A stretch of 64,000 nt of DNA from positions 124,001 through 188,000 of the forward strand of contig NZ_FNNE01000006.1 of assembly GCF_900106945.1 (NCBI RefSeq), read 5' to 3'. This DNA is from Marinobacter mobilis. Its GTDB lineage: Bacteria > Pseudomonadota > Gammaproteobacteria > Pseudomonadales > Oleiphilaceae. The position numbers and the translations under genes were made by a program. The notes beneath the pieces were generated by a model, which ran no database searches, was not told the DNA's origin, and saw nothing but the letters and a program-made list of their open reading frames with translations. This document shows positions 38,932 through 49,079 of the stretch, piece after piece. Position 1 is the stretch's first letter; each line of letters opens with the position of its first letter.

Positions 38932-41856
38932 ATGACAGCAGGCAGTGATCACCCGGTCCATCCGGCCTTTGAGCAGCTTCGAAGCCACCGGATTGATACC
39001 CTTAAACTGACCGTCGAGGAATACCGACATCGCAAGACCGGCGCCCGTCACCTGCACATGGCTGCAGATAATGACGAGAATGTCTTCTTCGTTGCCCTGC
39101 GAACCTTCCCGATGGATTCCACCGGCGTTGCCCATATTCTGGAGCATACGGCGCTGTGTGGCAGTGAAAAGTACCCGGTCCGCGATCCGTTTTTCATGAT
39201 GATCCGGCGCTCGCTGAATACTTTCATGAATGCCTTTACCAGCAGCGACTGGACGGCCTACCCGTTTGCCAGCAAGAACCGCAAGGATTTCGACAACCTG
39301 CTGTCGGTCTACCTGGATGCGGTGTTCTTCTCCAAGCTGGATCCGCTGGATTTTGCCCAGGAAGGTCACCGCCTGGAATTCGAGAAGCCTGACGATCCGA
39401 GTACGCCGCTGGTGTACCGTGGTGTGGTCTACAACGAAATGAAAGGCGCCATGAGTGCGCCGACGTCCCAGTTATGGCAGCAGCTGTCCAGTCATCTGTT
39501 CCCGACCACCACCTATCATTACAACAGTGGTGGCGAGCCGGACCACATTGTGGATCTGTCTTATGACGACCTGCTGAAGTTCTATCGTCACCATTATCAC
39601 CCCAGCAATGCGCTGTTCGCCACCTACGGTGACATTCCCGCGCGGGAGCACCACGAGCGCTTTGAGCAGCAGGTGCTGAGCCGTTTTGATCACCAGAAAG
39701 TCGAGCTGCCAGTCCGTGATGAGAAGCGGATGTTTACCCCGCTCAACGTGGAGCATGGCTATGCGGTCAGTGAAGGTGAGCCGACCGATCACAAGACCCA
39801 CATTGTGATGGGGTGGTTACTCGATCACAGTTTTGATCTGCAGGATAATCTCGAAGCGCACCTGTTGGCGAATGTGTTGCTGGAAAACAGCGCCTCGCCC
39901 CTGATGCGGGCGCTGGAGACCTCTACGATCGGCCATTCCCCGTCGCCACTGTGCGGTCTGGAAGACTCCAACCGGGAGATGACCTTTGTCTGCGGTGTCG
40001 AAGGCAGCGAGCCGGGGCGTGATGGTGAGCTGGAGTCGCTGGTACTGGAAACCCTTGAGAAAGTGGCGCAAGAGGGCGTCAGTGAAGAGCGTCTGGAAGC
40101 CATTCTGCATCAGCTGGAACTGCACCAGCGTGAAATCGCTGGCGACCAATTCCCTTACGGGTTGCAGCTGATCATGAGCGCGATCTCCCCGATGGTTCAT
40201 GGCGGAGATCCGGTTGCCTTGCTGGACCTGGAGCCGGTGCTGGTGGACCTGCGGGAAAAAATCAAGGATCCGCAGTATGTCCCCAACCTGGTGCGCCGGA
40301 AGCTGCTGGATAATCCCCATCGGGTCACCTTGACCCTGCGTCCTGATGAGCACCTCGATAATCGTCGTCAGGAAGCCATTGCCAATGCTCTGGCCGAGCG
40401 TAAGTCTGCGTTGAGTGAAGACGATATTCGCCAGATCGTTGACCAGGCGGCCGCCCTCGAGGCTCGTCAGCAAAGCAAGGACGATGACTCGATCCTGCCC
40501 AAGGTCGGTCTCGCCGACGTGCCCCTGCAGATGCCGGAGCCCAAGGCGCAAGCCGTCGATGGATTCCCGGCCACGCTCTATGCCCAGGGTACCAATGGCC
40601 TTGTGTATCAGCAGGCGGTGGTTCCTTTGCCTGAACTGAGTGACGAAGAGCTGCTGCTGTTGCCCTTGTACACCACCTGCGTAACCGAAGTGGGTTGTGG
40701 CGATCTTGATTATCTGCAGATGCAGGATCGGATATCAGCGGAATCCGGTGGCATCTCGGCGTTTACCTCCGCCCGTGGCCGCATTGATGATGTCCAGGAC
40801 CTGAACGGTTACCTGATCTTCAATGGCAAGGCTCTGGCCCGGAACCGTGACGCTCTTGGTCAGTTGCTGCGGGATGTGTTTGAAGGCGCGCGTTTTGATG
40901 AGGTCGAGCGTATACGTGAGCTGATCGCTCAGGTTCGCGCCCGTCGCGAACAGGCGGTCACCGGCAGTGGTCATGCTTTGGCCATGGGCGCTGCGTCCCA
41001 GGGGCTGAGTTCCGGTGCCTGGCTGGCCTATCGGCTTGGCGGCCTGGAGGCGATTCGTGGCATCAAGGGCCTTGATGATTCCCTGCAAGACACGGCCGCG
41101 CTGGAATCCCTGTGCCAGCGTCTGGCCGGGCTGCATCAGCGAATCCAGCAACAGCCGTTCGAGTATCTGGTGATCGGTGAAGCGGAACAGCTGGAGCCGA
41201 TGGTGGCCAGTCTGCGCACGCAGTGGCAGGTCGCTGACCACAAGGCTGGTAAGCGTTGGTCTCTGGAGCCGGTCAGTTACCAGACCCGGCAGGCCTGGCT
41301 GACCTCGACCCAGGTGAACTTCTGCGCCAAGGCTTACCCGACCGTGGCGGTGGACCATCCCGATGCGGCGGCCCTGACGGTACTGGGCGGCTTCCTGCGC
41401 AACGGTTACCTGCACCGCGCGATCCGTGAAAAGGGCGGCGCTTACGGTGGTGGTGCCGGCCAGGACAGCATCAACGGTACTTTCCGGTTCTTCTCTTACC
41501 GTGACCCGCGCCTGGCGGACACTCTGCTTGATTTTGATCATGCTCTGCAGTGGTTGCAGGACGCAGATCACGATCCCCAGGAGCTCGAAGAGTCCATTCT
41601 GGGGGTTATCGGGCAGCTTGATAAGCCGCGCTCGCCGGCGGGTGAGGCGCGTAATGCGTTCTATAATCGCTTGTTCGGCCGCACACCTGAGCAGCAGGGC
41701 CGTTTCCGTGAGCGGGTGCTGGCGGTAACGATTGATGACCTGAAACGTGTGGCAACAACCTGGCTGGTGCCGGAGAACGCCAGTGTGGCGGTGGTGACAA
41801 ACCCCGAGAGCCGCGCTGTGGCGGAATCTCTGGGGCTGTCGATCGAAGAGCTCTGA
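38932..41856 (+). CDS. M16C metalloprotease, presequence-protease (PreP) type
   Basis: Encodes 974 residues. The inverted zinc motif HxxEH is present as HILEHTALCGSEKYPVRDPFF, with the downstream Glu in YNEMKGAM. Four alpha/beta halves of the M16C clam-shell are consistent with the length. Members degrade short peptides inside a closed chamber; in organelles they clear presequences. No signal peptide, so it is probably cytosolic. AGGACAG lies upstream of the ATG. Convergent with ppsR. Confidence 0.92.
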   Translation: MTAGSDHPVHPAFEQLRSHRIDTLKLTVEEYRHRKTGARHLHMAADNDENVFFVALRTFPMDSTGVAHILEHTALCGSEKYPVRDPFFMMIRRSLNTFMNAFTSSDWTAYPFASKNRKDFDNLLSVYLDAVFFSKLDPLDFAQEGHRLEFEKPDDPSTPLVYRGVVYNEMKGAMSAPTSQLWQQLSSHLFPTTTYHYNSGGEPDHIVDLSYDDLLKFYRHHYHPSNALFATYGDIPAREHHERFEQQVLSRFDHQKVELPVRDEKRMFTPLNVEHGYAVSEGEPTDHKTHIVMGWLLDHSFDLQDNLEAHLLANVLLENSASPLMRALETSTIGHSPSPLCGLEDSNREMTFVCGVEGSEPGRDGELESLVLETLEKVAQEGVSEERLEAILHQLELHQREIAGDQFPYGLQLIMSAISPMVHGGDPVALLDLEPVLVDLREKIKDPQYVPNLVRRKLLDNPHRVTLTLRPDEHLDNRRQEAIANALAERKSALSEDDIRQIVDQAAALEARQQSKDDDSILPKVGLADVPLQMPEPKAQAVDGFPATLYAQGTNGLVYQQAVVPLPELSDEELLLLPLYTTCVTEVGCGDLDYLQMQDRISAESGGISAFTSARGRIDDVQDLNGYLIFNGKALARNRDALGQLLRDVFEGARFDEVERIRELIAQVRARREQAVTGSGHALAMGAASQGLSSGAWLAYRLGGLEAIRGIKGLDDSLQDTAALESLCQRLAGLHQRIQQQPFEYLVIGEAEQLEPMVASLRTQWQVADHKAGKRWSLEPVSYQTRQAWLTSTQVNFCAKAYPTVAVDHPDAAALTVLGGFLRNGYLHRAIREKGGAYGGGAGQDSINGTFRFFSYRDPRLADTLLDFDHALQWLQDADHDPQELEESILGVIGQLDKPRSPAGEARNAFYNRLFGRTPEQQGRFRERVLAVTIDDLKRVATTWLVPENASVAVVTNPESRAVAESLGLSIEEL

Positions 41857-41877
41857 GGGGCGTCAGCGCGACCGCCA

Positions 41878-42693
41878 TCAGCGGTTGCGCTGTAATCCTG
41901 TGGTTACCATGATGCGGGTGGCGATTTCTTCCACGGAATAGGCCGTGGTATTCATGAAAGGAATCCGCTCCCGCCGGTACAGCAACTCGATTTCCTCAAT
42001 TTCGTGCATGCACTGTTTCAGTGAGGAATACCGGGAGTTGGGGCGGCGTTCATTACGGATGACCGCCAGTCGTTCCGGTTCAATGGTGAGGCCAAAGATC
42101 TTGCCTTTGTGAGGGCGGAGGGCTTCTGGCAGTTTCTCGTCCAGCAGGTCTTCCTCGGTGATCGGGTAGTTGGCCGCCTTGACGCCGTATTGCAGGGCAA
42201 GGTACAGGCAAGTCGGGGTTTTGCCGCTGCGGGAGGCACCGACCAGAATCAGGTCTGCCTCGTCGTACTGGCGGGTGCGGGCGCCGTCATCGTTATCCAG
42301 AGCGAAGTTGACCGCATGGATGCGTCGCTCGTAATTGCTCTCGTTGCTGATGGCGTGGGACTTGCCCACGGAGTAAGAGGATGACGAGCTGAGCTCGGAC
42401 TCCAGCGGTTGCAGAAAGGTGCCGAAGATATCCACCATGAAGCCGTTCGCTTCACTGATGACCGCGCGAATGTCATTGTTGACGATGGTGTCGAAGATCA
42501 GCGGTTTGCCGCCGTCGAGTTCGGCGGCCTTGTTGATGCGTATCACCAGTTCGGCGGCTTTGGTCGTATCATCAATGTAAGGAACGGTGACCCGCTCAAA
42601 CTGGATTTTCTCGAACTGGGCCAGAAGACTGTTGCCCAGGGCTTCGGCGGTCAGGCCGGTTCCGTCGGAAATGAAGAAGGCGGTGCGCTTCAT
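41878..42693 (-). CDS. ppsR: PEP synthase regulatory protein (bifunctional kinase/pyrophosphorylase)
   Basis: Encodes 271 residues of the DUF299/PSRP family: [22 protein letters not shown] at the start, the P-loop [15 protein letters not shown] (about 152), and YPITEEDL. It uses ADP to phosphorylate a Thr near the catalytic His of PEP synthase, inactivating it, and phosphate to remove it. Divergent from its target ppsA, the usual arrangement. Confidence 0.95.
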   Translation of the reverse strand: MKRTAFFISDGTGLTAEALGNSLLAQFEKIQFERVTVPYIDDTTKAAELVIRINKAAELDGGKPLIFDTIVNNDIRAVISEANGFMVDIFGTFLQPLESELSSSSSYSVGKSHAISNESNYERRIHAVNFALDNDDGARTRQYDEADLILVGASRSGKTPTCLYLALQYGVKAANYPITEEDLLDEKLPEALRPHKGKIFGLTIEPERLAVIRNERRPNSRYSSLKQCMHEIEEIELLYRRERIPFMNTTAYSVEEIATRIMVTTGLQRNR

Positions 42694-43010
42694 GGTGTGT
42701 TTTCAGGCTCCGTGTATGCGCCGTTGCTTGGCGGGTTATCTTGCCGGATAGTCCCAGCCCCAGGTGACAAGGCTGCCACTAAACAGAAATAATCGCCAGC
42801 TTATCAAGGGAGCCTTTAACATCTCCCGGATTGGCCGGCAGCCGGGTCAGACCGGGGAGATTTTCAGTCGCTCCCTAGGTAATTGACTCAGGTTACAGTA
42901 TGATACACCGCTAGTTTGAGGGCCTGGATGAGACACTGGGCAACGCTGCCTGGGCATTGCTTCGCCGGTAAACCCCGCTCTTTGCGATACAGACTCAAGG
43001 GAGACGCGTT
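42694..43010. other. ppsR-ppsA divergent control region
   Basis: 317 bases that must hold both promoters. I do not find a convincing -35/-10 pair on either strand: TATGAT near 42898 is a possible -10 for ppsA but lacks a spaced -35. No clear Cra-type site. Nothing else seen. Confidence 0.3.
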
Positions 43011-45380
43011 TTGGAAGATTACATTATCTGGTTTGAAAACCTGGGCATGCACGATGTTGACCGGGTTGGGGGCAAGAATGCGTCCCTGGGTGAAATGATC
43101 AGTAATCTCGCCAATGCAGGTGTTACCGTTCCCGGTGGTTTTGCCACCACCGCTCACGCCTACCGTGAATTTCTCGCCAAAGACGGTCTTAAGGATCGGA
43201 TTGACAGCGCCCTCGACGCGCTGGACGTCAATGACGTCAACGAGCTGGCCCGTGTGGGTTCCCAGATCCGTCAGTGGGTGACCGATACCCCATTCCCGGC
43301 GCAGCTGGAAGAATCCCTCGAGGCAGCCTACAACCAGCTCCGTAATGGCAACGATAAACTGGCCGTGGCTGTGCGCTCTTCTGCGACTGCAGAAGATCTG
43401 CCCGATGCCTCCTTTGCCGGTCAGCAGGAAACCTTCCTCAACGTGGTTGGCCTTGATCAGGTAAAACACTCTGTGAAAGAGGTGTTTGCGTCCCTGTTCA
43501 ACGACCGCGCGATTTCTTACCGGGTACACCATGGCTTCGACCACAAACTGGTGGCCCTGTCCGCAGGCATCCAGAAGATGGTGCGCAGCGAGACGGCTTC
43601 GAGTGGCGTCATGTTTACCCTGGATACCGAATCCGGATTCCGTGATGTGGTCTTTGTGACCGGTTCCTACGGCCTGGGTGAGACGGTTGTACAGGGCGCG
43701 GTTAACCCGGATGAGTTCTACGTCCACAAGCCGACCCTGGAAGCCGGGCGGCCTGCGGTATTGCGCCGTAACCTGGGCAGCAAGGCCATCAAGATGGTTT
43801 ACGCCGGCCCGGGTTCCGACCACTTTGTTGATACCGTCAAGGTGGATCCGGAAGAGCGTGGCAAGTTCTGTGTCAGTGACGAGGAAGTGTCTGAACTGGC
43901 CAAGCAGGCCATGATCATCGAGAAGCACTACCAGCGTCCCATGGATATCGAATGGGCGAAAGACGGCGACGACGGCAAGATCTACATCGTTCAGGCCCGT
44001 CCGGAAACCGTGAAGAGCCGATCTTCTGCCAATGTGATGGAGCGCTACCTGCTCAAGGAGCAGGGCAAGGTTCTTGTGGAAGGTCGCAGTATCGGCCACA
44101 AGATCGGCAGCGGCCCGGTCAAGGTGGTCACCAGCATCAATGAAATGGATCGGGTAGAAGCCGGCGACGTACTGGTTACCGACATGACCGACCCGGACTG
44201 GGAGCCGGTCATGAAGCGCGCCTCCGCGATTGTGACCGACCGTGGTGGCCGTACCTGCCACGCGGCGATTATTGCCCGGGAGCTAGGTATTCCAGCGGTA
44301 GTGGGTTGTGGTGATGCCACGGAGGTCCTCAAGGAAGGGCAGAATGTTACGGTCTCCTGTGCCGAAGGTGATACCGGCATGATCTACGAGGGCAGCCTGG
44401 ACTTTGAGCTGCGGGAAAACACCGTTGACTCCATGCCGAACATTCCGTTCAAGATCATGATGAACGTGGGTAACCCGGACCGCGCATTTGATTTCCAGGC
44501 CCTGCCGAACGAAGGTGTTGGTCTGGCGCGTCTGGAGTTCATCATCAACCGTATGATCGGTGTTCACCCCAAGGCCCTGCTGAACTTTGACAGCCTGCCG
44601 CGGGATATCCACCAGACCGTCGAGAAGCGCATCTCCGGTTACGGCTCTCCGGTGGACTTCTACGTCGACAAGCTGGTGGAAGGTATTTCCACCCTGGCGG
44701 CCGCCTTTGCACCCAAAAAAGTCATCGTGCGGTTGTCTGACTTCAAATCCAATGAATACGCCAACCTGATCGGTGGCACCCTGTACGAACCGGACGAAGA
44801 AAACCCCATGCTCGGTTTCCGTGGTGCATCCCGTTACATCTCCGAGAACTTCCGCGACTGCTTCGAGCTCGAATGCCGTGCCCTGAAGAAAGTCCGTGAC
44901 GAGATGGGCTTCACCAATGTTGAAATCATGGTGCCGTTCGTCCGCACGGTGGGCGAAGCGCAGCAGGTCGTTGAGCTGCTGGCACAGAACGGACTCAAGC
45001 GTGGTGAGAATGGCCTGCGGGTGATCATGATGTGTGAGCTGCCAGCCAATGCGCTGCTGGCGGATCAGTTCCTCGAGCACTTTGACGGCTTCTCCATCGG
45101 TTCCAACGACCTGACTCAGCTCACTCTGGGCCTGGACCGCGACTCCGGTATCGTGGCTCACCTGTTTGATGAGCGTAACGATGCCATCAAGATTCTGCTG
45201 TCCAACGCCATCGTTGCCTGTCGCAAGGCTGGCAAGTATGTGGGTATCTGTGGTCAGGGGCCTTCTGATCACCCGGATCTGGCCAAATGGCTGATGGAGC
45301 AGGGTATCGATACCGTGTCTCTGAACCCGGATTCCGTATTGGATACCTGGTTCTTCCTGGCCGACGAAAAGATTGATTAA
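43011..45380 (+). CDS. ppsA: Phosphoenolpyruvate synthase
   Basis: Encodes 789 residues. An N-terminal ATP-grasp nucleotide domain with [13 protein letters not shown] (short of a Walker motif, as usual), the swivelling phospho-His domain with [23 protein letters not shown] (His417), and the C-terminal PEP/pyruvate barrel with [15 protein letters not shown] and GQGPSDHP. It converts pyruvate and ATP to PEP, AMP and phosphate for gluconeogenesis. TTG start; AAGGGAG lies 7 nt upstream. Regulated by the divergent ppsR product. Confidence 0.97.
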   Translation: MEDYIIWFENLGMHDVDRVGGKNASLGEMISNLANAGVTVPGGFATTAHAYREFLAKDGLKDRIDSALDALDVNDVNELARVGSQIRQWVTDTPFPAQLEESLEAAYNQLRNGNDKLAVAVRSSATAEDLPDASFAGQQETFLNVVGLDQVKHSVKEVFASLFNDRAISYRVHHGFDHKLVALSAGIQKMVRSETASSGVMFTLDTESGFRDVVFVTGSYGLGETVVQGAVNPDEFYVHKPTLEAGRPAVLRRNLGSKAIKMVYAGPGSDHFVDTVKVDPEERGKFCVSDEEVSELAKQAMIIEKHYQRPMDIEWAKDGDDGKIYIVQARPETVKSRSSANVMERYLLKEQGKVLVEGRSIGHKIGSGPVKVVTSINEMDRVEAGDVLVTDMTDPDWEPVMKRASAIVTDRGGRTCHAAIIARELGIPAVVGCGDATEVLKEGQNVTVSCAEGDTGMIYEGSLDFELRENTVDSMPNIPFKIMMNVGNPDRAFDFQALPNEGVGLARLEFIINRMIGVHPKALLNFDSLPRDIHQTVEKRISGYGSPVDFYVDKLVEGISTLAAAFAPKKVIVRLSDFKSNEYANLIGGTLYEPDEENPMLGFRGASRYISENFRDCFELECRALKKVRDEMGFTNVEIMVPFVRTVGEAQQVVELLAQNGLKRGENGLRVIMMCELPANALLADQFLEHFDGFSIGSNDLTQLTLGLDRDSGIVAHLFDERNDAIKILLSNAIVACRKAGKYVGICGQGPSDHPDLAKWLMEQGIDTVSLNPDSVLDTWFFLADEKID

Positions 45381-45409
45381 GACACGTTGATAGAGAGGAG
45401 AACGCAAAG

Positions 45410-45892
45410 GTGCCAATCGTAACCCCAGATCTGTGTGACGAGTATCCGGAAGTTCAGGTGGTTGAGCCCGGGTTCCGCAACTTTGGTGGTGTTGATGCCT
45501 TCGGCGGAGAGATCGTTACCGTCAAGTGCTTTGAAGATAACTCTGTCGTCAAGGAGCAAGTGGGGCTGCCAGGCAATGGCCGTGTCTTGGTTGTTGACGG
45601 CGGTGGTTCAAAGCGTAACGCCTTGCTCGGTGACATGCTGGCGGAAAAGGCGGCGAGCAATGGCTGGGCCGGTCTGATCATTTACGGTTGCATCCGTGAT
45701 GTGGATGTTATCGGAAAGACCGTGTTGGGCGTTCAGGCGCTGGGTACACACCCACGTAAGACCGAAAAGCGCGGTATCGGTGATCTGAATGTCCCGGTGA
45801 CCTTTGGTGGCGTGACTTTCCAGCCGGGCCATTACCTCTATGCCGATAACAATGGCATTGTGGTATCAGAGAAACCGCTGAACACCGACTGA
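45410..45892 (+). CDS. rraA: Ribonuclease E activity regulator RraA
   Basis: Encodes 160 residues of the RraA/MenG-like fold, with [22 protein letters not shown] and [17 protein letters not shown]. RraA binds the RNase E C-terminal scaffold and lowers its activity in E. coli; some homologues are aldolases instead. The length and order of motifs match true RraA. GTG start with GAGAGGAG upstream, 29 nt after ppsA, so it may be cotranscribed. The rne gene lies about 4 kb away. Confidence 0.93.
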   Translation: MPIVTPDLCDEYPEVQVVEPGFRNFGGVDAFGGEIVTVKCFEDNSVVKEQVGLPGNGRVLVVDGGGSKRNALLGDMLAEKAASNGWAGLIIYGCIRDVDVIGKTVLGVQALGTHPRKTEKRGIGDLNVPVTFGGVTFQPGHYLYADNNGIVVSEKPLNTD

Positions 45893-45937
45893 TACCGGGC
45901 AGGGTGGCCTTCACCCTGAACGACTTTGTCGATATAC

Positions 45938-45969
45938 CCGATCCCGGCTTCTGCCGGGATCGGCGTTTC
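45938..45969 (+). terminator. Terminator after rraA
   Basis: An 11-bp GC stem (45938-45948 with 45953-45963, loop TTCT) followed by GTTTCT. The U-tract is short, so efficiency is uncertain. Confidence 0.65.
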
Positions 45970-45980
45970 TGGCTGATCCC

Positions 45981-46283
45981 CTAGCGTTTTACCTTGGTAA
46001 TCGATGTGCCGAGCAGGTAGCCATCGCCGTCCGCTGTGCAGCGCACGACGGTACTGACGGTTTCAAAGGGGGGGAACTGATCGTTGGTTGAGGGCATGAG
46101 GGTGTGGAGCTCAGCGCCTTCCTCAATGGCTTCCGAGACGAACAGCTGCATCCCGGTACCACTTAAATCTTTGCACAGGGCGGAGAAGCTGCGCCCCTGG
46201 CTGTCAGTGATCTGAATTTCGGAATCGACCTGCATCCGGTAGAAGTCACGCTTTTCAGAATAGTCCTTCATACTCATCGACAT
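45981..46283 (-). CDS. PilZ-domain protein
   Basis: Encodes 100 residues forming one PilZ domain. The c-di-GMP-binding motifs are present: RxxxR as KRDFYRM (residues about 12-18) and a D/NxSxxG as DLSGTGMQL (about 40). Such single-domain proteins are c-di-GMP receptors that modulate motility or surface behaviour. I use the ATG at 46283, with GAGG 7 nt upstream. It is isolated, between rraA and the SH3 gene, and no GGDEF or EAL gene is nearby. Confidence 0.85.
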   Translation of the reverse strand: MSMSMKDYSEKRDFYRMQVDSEIQITDSQGRSFSALCKDLSGTGMQLFVSEAIEEGAELHTLMPSTNDQFPPFETVSTVVRCTADGDGYLLGTSITKVKR

Positions 46284-46356
46284 CACAGCACCTCACGTGT
46301 GTTGTTTTATTATTTATAAAGCGAAGTTGCAGAGCGGTCAAAGAACACATTGGCAT

Positions 46357-46400
46357 AAAAAAAGCCGAATGCCTTCCATTTAGTAGGCTTTCGGCTTTTT
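46357..46400 (-). terminator. Terminator of the SH3-domain gene
   Basis: A long stem of about 14 bp with one mismatch: AAAAAGCCGAATGCC on one side, GGCTTTCGGCTTTTT on the other, with a 12-nt loop. On the minus strand it ends in a T run, 54 nt after the SH3 gene. Confidence 0.88.
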
Positions 46401-46453
46401 GGGCACCATATATGGTGTTTTGGTCTGAGCGGATTGGGTGCTTCTCCGGCGTA

Positions 46454-47125
46454 TCAGGCCCAGTTATCAGCCTTTTTGGTCGGCTTCAGGAGGGGGATGA
46501 TCAGCGCCAGGATGATGCCCAGCAGAACCAGGCCGGCCCCGAGCAACATGAAGTCTGACTCGCTCTTGGTCTCGAGCCGTTCCTTCTCAGCGGTGAGCAC
46601 TTCCACATCGTTGCGCAGGCGCTGGTTTTCTTCCTGAAGCTCCCGGTTACGACGGTCGAGGTTGAGGGCATTCGAGGAGATTTCCTTAATTTGCGCCAGT
46701 TCCGTACTCAGGGTCTCGGTTCTGGATTCCAGGCTGCTTTCGGATGAGGCGAGGGTGTCACGCTCAGCGGTTACCTGTGTCAGTTCCTGTCGCAACGCAG
46801 CAAGCTGGTTGCGAGCATCTTCCAGCTCACGGTTGGCGCGGACCAGGCGGTCGCGGGCGATGGGAGAGTCGGTGAGGTACCGGCTCAGGACCCAACCCTC
46901 GACACCGTCCGGGGTACGTACCAGGCTGTACCCGGATTCACCGGTTTGCAGAAGTTCCAGTCGGGTGCCGCTGGTCAGATCGCTTTTCAGAATACGAAAT
47001 TGGGTACCTTCACCACTGCGGACGGTGATAGACAGAGAGTCATCAACATACATGGTTCTTGCCTGGGCGGAGACGCCGACGGCAAAGAGTATCAGTGTGC
47101 AGGCAATCAGGCGCAGTGCTGTCAC
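46454..47125 (-). CDS. ygiM: YgiM-like SH3-domain membrane protein
   Basis: Encodes 223 residues. Signal peptide (about 1-22), a bacterial SH3 domain (about 25-85, with VRSGEGTQFRIL and GVEGWVLSRYL), a long coiled coil (about 90-190) and a C-terminal membrane helix (about 193-213), ending KPTKKADNW. This is the YgiM/TIGR04211 architecture. It is probably periplasmic and membrane-anchored, perhaps cell-wall associated; function unproven. Confidence 0.88.
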   Translation of the reverse strand: MTALRLIACTLILFAVGVSAQARTMYVDDSLSITVRSGEGTQFRILKSDLTSGTRLELLQTGESGYSLVRTPDGVEGWVLSRYLTDSPIARDRLVRANRELEDARNQLAALRQELTQVTAERDTLASSESSLESRTETLSTELAQIKEISSNALNLDRRNRELQEENQRLRNDVEVLTAEKERLETKSESDFMLLGAGLVLLGIILALIIPLLKPTKKADNWA

Positions 47126-47240
47126 GGGAATCTTTCCTTGAGGGTTCTGATAAAAGCGTAATTTTTGCCTTAGCGGCAGCCTTGTTCAAGGCATGCCGTA
47201 TTAAAAATCGCTCATGCAGTGATGGGCAAGGCGCGCCGGA

Positions 47241-47540
47241 TCAGGGCAGAACCAGCTTGAATGGCTTGATCGTGACGCCGGCATACACCCCAGCTTCGAC
47301 ATAGGGATCGGCGTCTGCCCAGGCCTGGGCCGCTTCCAGACTATCGAATTCTGCAACCACCAGACTCCCGGTAAAGCCGGCTTCGCCGGGATCCGGAGTG
47401 TCCAGCGCCGGGTTCGGGCCGGCAATCAACAGTCGCCCTTCCTCTTTCAGGGCTTCCAGACGGGCGAGGTGAGCAGGGCGGGCCTGCTTGCGCAGCGGCA
47501 GGCTCTCTGGGATGTCTTCGGCGACGATGGCATAGTACAT
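47241..47540 (-). CDS. yciI: YciI-family protein
   Basis: Encodes 99 residues. The family signature is [22 protein letters not shown] followed by AGP and [22 protein letters not shown], with His and Asp of the putative active site. Related to the muconolactone-isomerase fold; function unknown. I use the ATG at 47540 ([10 protein letters not shown]), the family start. Divergent from rnm. Confidence 0.9.
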   Translation of the reverse strand: MYYAIVAEDIPESLPLRKQARPAHLARLEALKEEGRLLIAGPNPALDTPDPGEAGFTGSLVVAEFDSLEAAQAWADADPYVEAGVYAGVTIKPFKLVLP

Positions 47541-47647
47541 GGCGGACTCTAGCTCCATTCCGGTCAACTATTGATAGGCGGCGGCATTACAGATATTCAT
47601 ACCACTGGTACACTGTAGCCACTTTCCCGCTGAAATGATGAGTAGCC

Positions 47648-48532
47648 GTGACTATACCCCAAGGTTCGCCCAACTGCATTGATCTCCACTGCCACAGTAC
47701 TGCGTCAGACGGAGCGCTTTCGCCAGCGATGCTGCTTGCAAGAGCGGCGGAGAAGGGGGTGAGTCATCTGGCTCTGACCGACCATGATACCATCGACGGT
47801 CTCGAAGAGGCCCGGTTCAGCGCTAGCAGGCATGGGGTCGGGCTGATCGCCGGGGTGGAGTTGTCCTGTGTGTGGGGTCGTCAGACCATTCACATCGTCG
47901 GGCTGGATTTCGATCCTCAGGACCAGACGTTTCGGGAGCGCCTGGCCGGCCAGAAGGACAATCGCTGGCAGCGGGCTCGTAAGATTGCCGACAGGTTGCA
48001 GCGGAACGATCCGGAGGCGCTGCTGGCCCTGGCCACCGAAAAAGCGGGTGGTGATGTCCCTGGGCGTCCGCATTTTGCCAAGGCGCTGGTGGAACTGGGA
48101 AAGGTCAGTGATATCAACCAGGCGTTCAATCGTCATCTCGGGGCTGGAAAGCCCGGAGATGTAAAGGCGTTCTGGCCTGAGCTTAAAGACGTGGTCCGCT
48201 GGATTGTTGAGGCGGGAGGTATTGCGGTGGTGGCGCACCCGCGCAAGTACAAGATGACGGCTACCCGTCTGCGCGCTATGGTTGCCGATTTCCAGGCCGC
48301 CGGTGGCCAGGCTATTGAAGTATTGACGTCGGGTCAGCAGGCAGGTGATCTGGGCTTCCTGACAGACCTGTGTCGTCGAGAGGGGTTACTGGCCTCCCAG
48401 GGTAGCGACTTCCATTTCCCCGGTGCGCCTTGGTGCGAGCTGGGCCGCATAGAAAAAATGCCAGAGGGGCTTACGCCCGTCTGGCATCATTTTCGTGAAC
48501 CCCTCGAGTCAGGGGCTACACTCTCGGTCTGA
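47648..48532 (+). CDS. rnm: PHP-domain exonuclease, RNase AM type (YciV/TrpH)
   Basis: Encodes 294 residues. The PHP metal-binding motifs are present: DLHCHSTASDG (about 12), LALTDHDTIDG (about 45), GVELSCVW (about 73), VVAHPRKYK (about 199) and SQGSDFHFPG (about 256). The E. coli ortholog is a 5'-3' exonuclease that matures 5' ends of rRNAs and also removes 3',5'-nucleoside bisphosphate phosphate. GTG start. Convergent with a YecA-family gene, 4 nt apart. Confidence 0.92.
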   Translation: MTIPQGSPNCIDLHCHSTASDGALSPAMLLARAAEKGVSHLALTDHDTIDGLEEARFSASRHGVGLIAGVELSCVWGRQTIHIVGLDFDPQDQTFRERLAGQKDNRWQRARKIADRLQRNDPEALLALATEKAGGDVPGRPHFAKALVELGKVSDINQAFNRHLGAGKPGDVKAFWPELKDVVRWIVEAGGIAVVAHPRKYKMTATRLRAMVADFQAAGGQAIEVLTSGQQAGDLGFLTDLCRREGLLASQGSDFHFPGAPWCELGRIEKMPEGLTPVWHHFREPLESGATLSV

Positions 48533-48536
48533 AGAC

Positions 48537-49076
48537 TCAGGCCGGCGCGTGGTACAGCAGGTACAGGTCGGTCAGCGAATCAGGAATTGCGTCGGCCATC
48601 TGCTTGGCAAGCTTCTCGCTCTCCCGCACCTTGAGGAAATCTTCATCCTCAAACAGCCCTGACAGGGTCATCATCGGTACCAGCAGGTTAGCGGTATCGT
48701 CCTCGTTGATCTCCAGCCACAGATCCTCGTTCTCAAGGAACGTATCGACAAACCCGGCGCACCAGTTTTCCAGAGCGTTCATCGGGTCACCATCTTCCGG
48801 CTCCGGCAATTCCAGGGGCAGACCCATATCCAGGGCGCTCCTCATGCTGGCCGCCAGCTTATCGACCGCGCCCAGGAAAACATCGGGGATGCCTTCCTGG
48901 GGCAGGGTGTCGCTCCCTGTGGCCAGCCGAAATACATCGGCGGGACTCAGGGTGACGGGGCCGACCACGCTGGCGGAGATGACGCCGTGAAGGCCGAAGA
49001 AATCCAGGGCTTCATCACCCCAGGGCTCTGCAAAGAGGATATCTTCCAGCGCTTCAATTTCAGCGTTGCTTAGCAT
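48537..49076 (-). CDS. YecA/UPF0149 family protein
   Basis: Encodes 179 residues: LDFFGLHGVISASVVGP near residue 25, and ALENWCAGFVDTFLENE near 103, the family core. Strongly acidic. No zinc-binding SEC-C tail is present, so it is the short UPF0149 form. Function unknown. It lies 3 nt downstream of rne, so it is probably cotranscribed. Confidence 0.85.
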   Translation of the reverse strand: MLSNAEIEALEDILFAEPWGDEALDFFGLHGVISASVVGPVTLSPADVFRLATGSDTLPQEGIPDVFLGAVDKLAASMRSALDMGLPLELPEPEDGDPMNALENWCAGFVDTFLENEDLWLEINEDDTANLLVPMMTLSGLFEDEDFLKVRESEKLAKQMADAIPDSLTDLYLLYHAPA

Positions 49077-49079
49077 GAT

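Noticed and set aside
42877..42903. TTGACT near TATGAT upstream of ppsA as a promoter
   Set aside because: The spacing is about 10 bases, too short for a sigma-70 promoter.
42888..44261. A 457-codon minus-strand open frame across ppsA (and another at 44283-45416)
   Set aside because: Both lie antisense to ppsA with no protein-family features.
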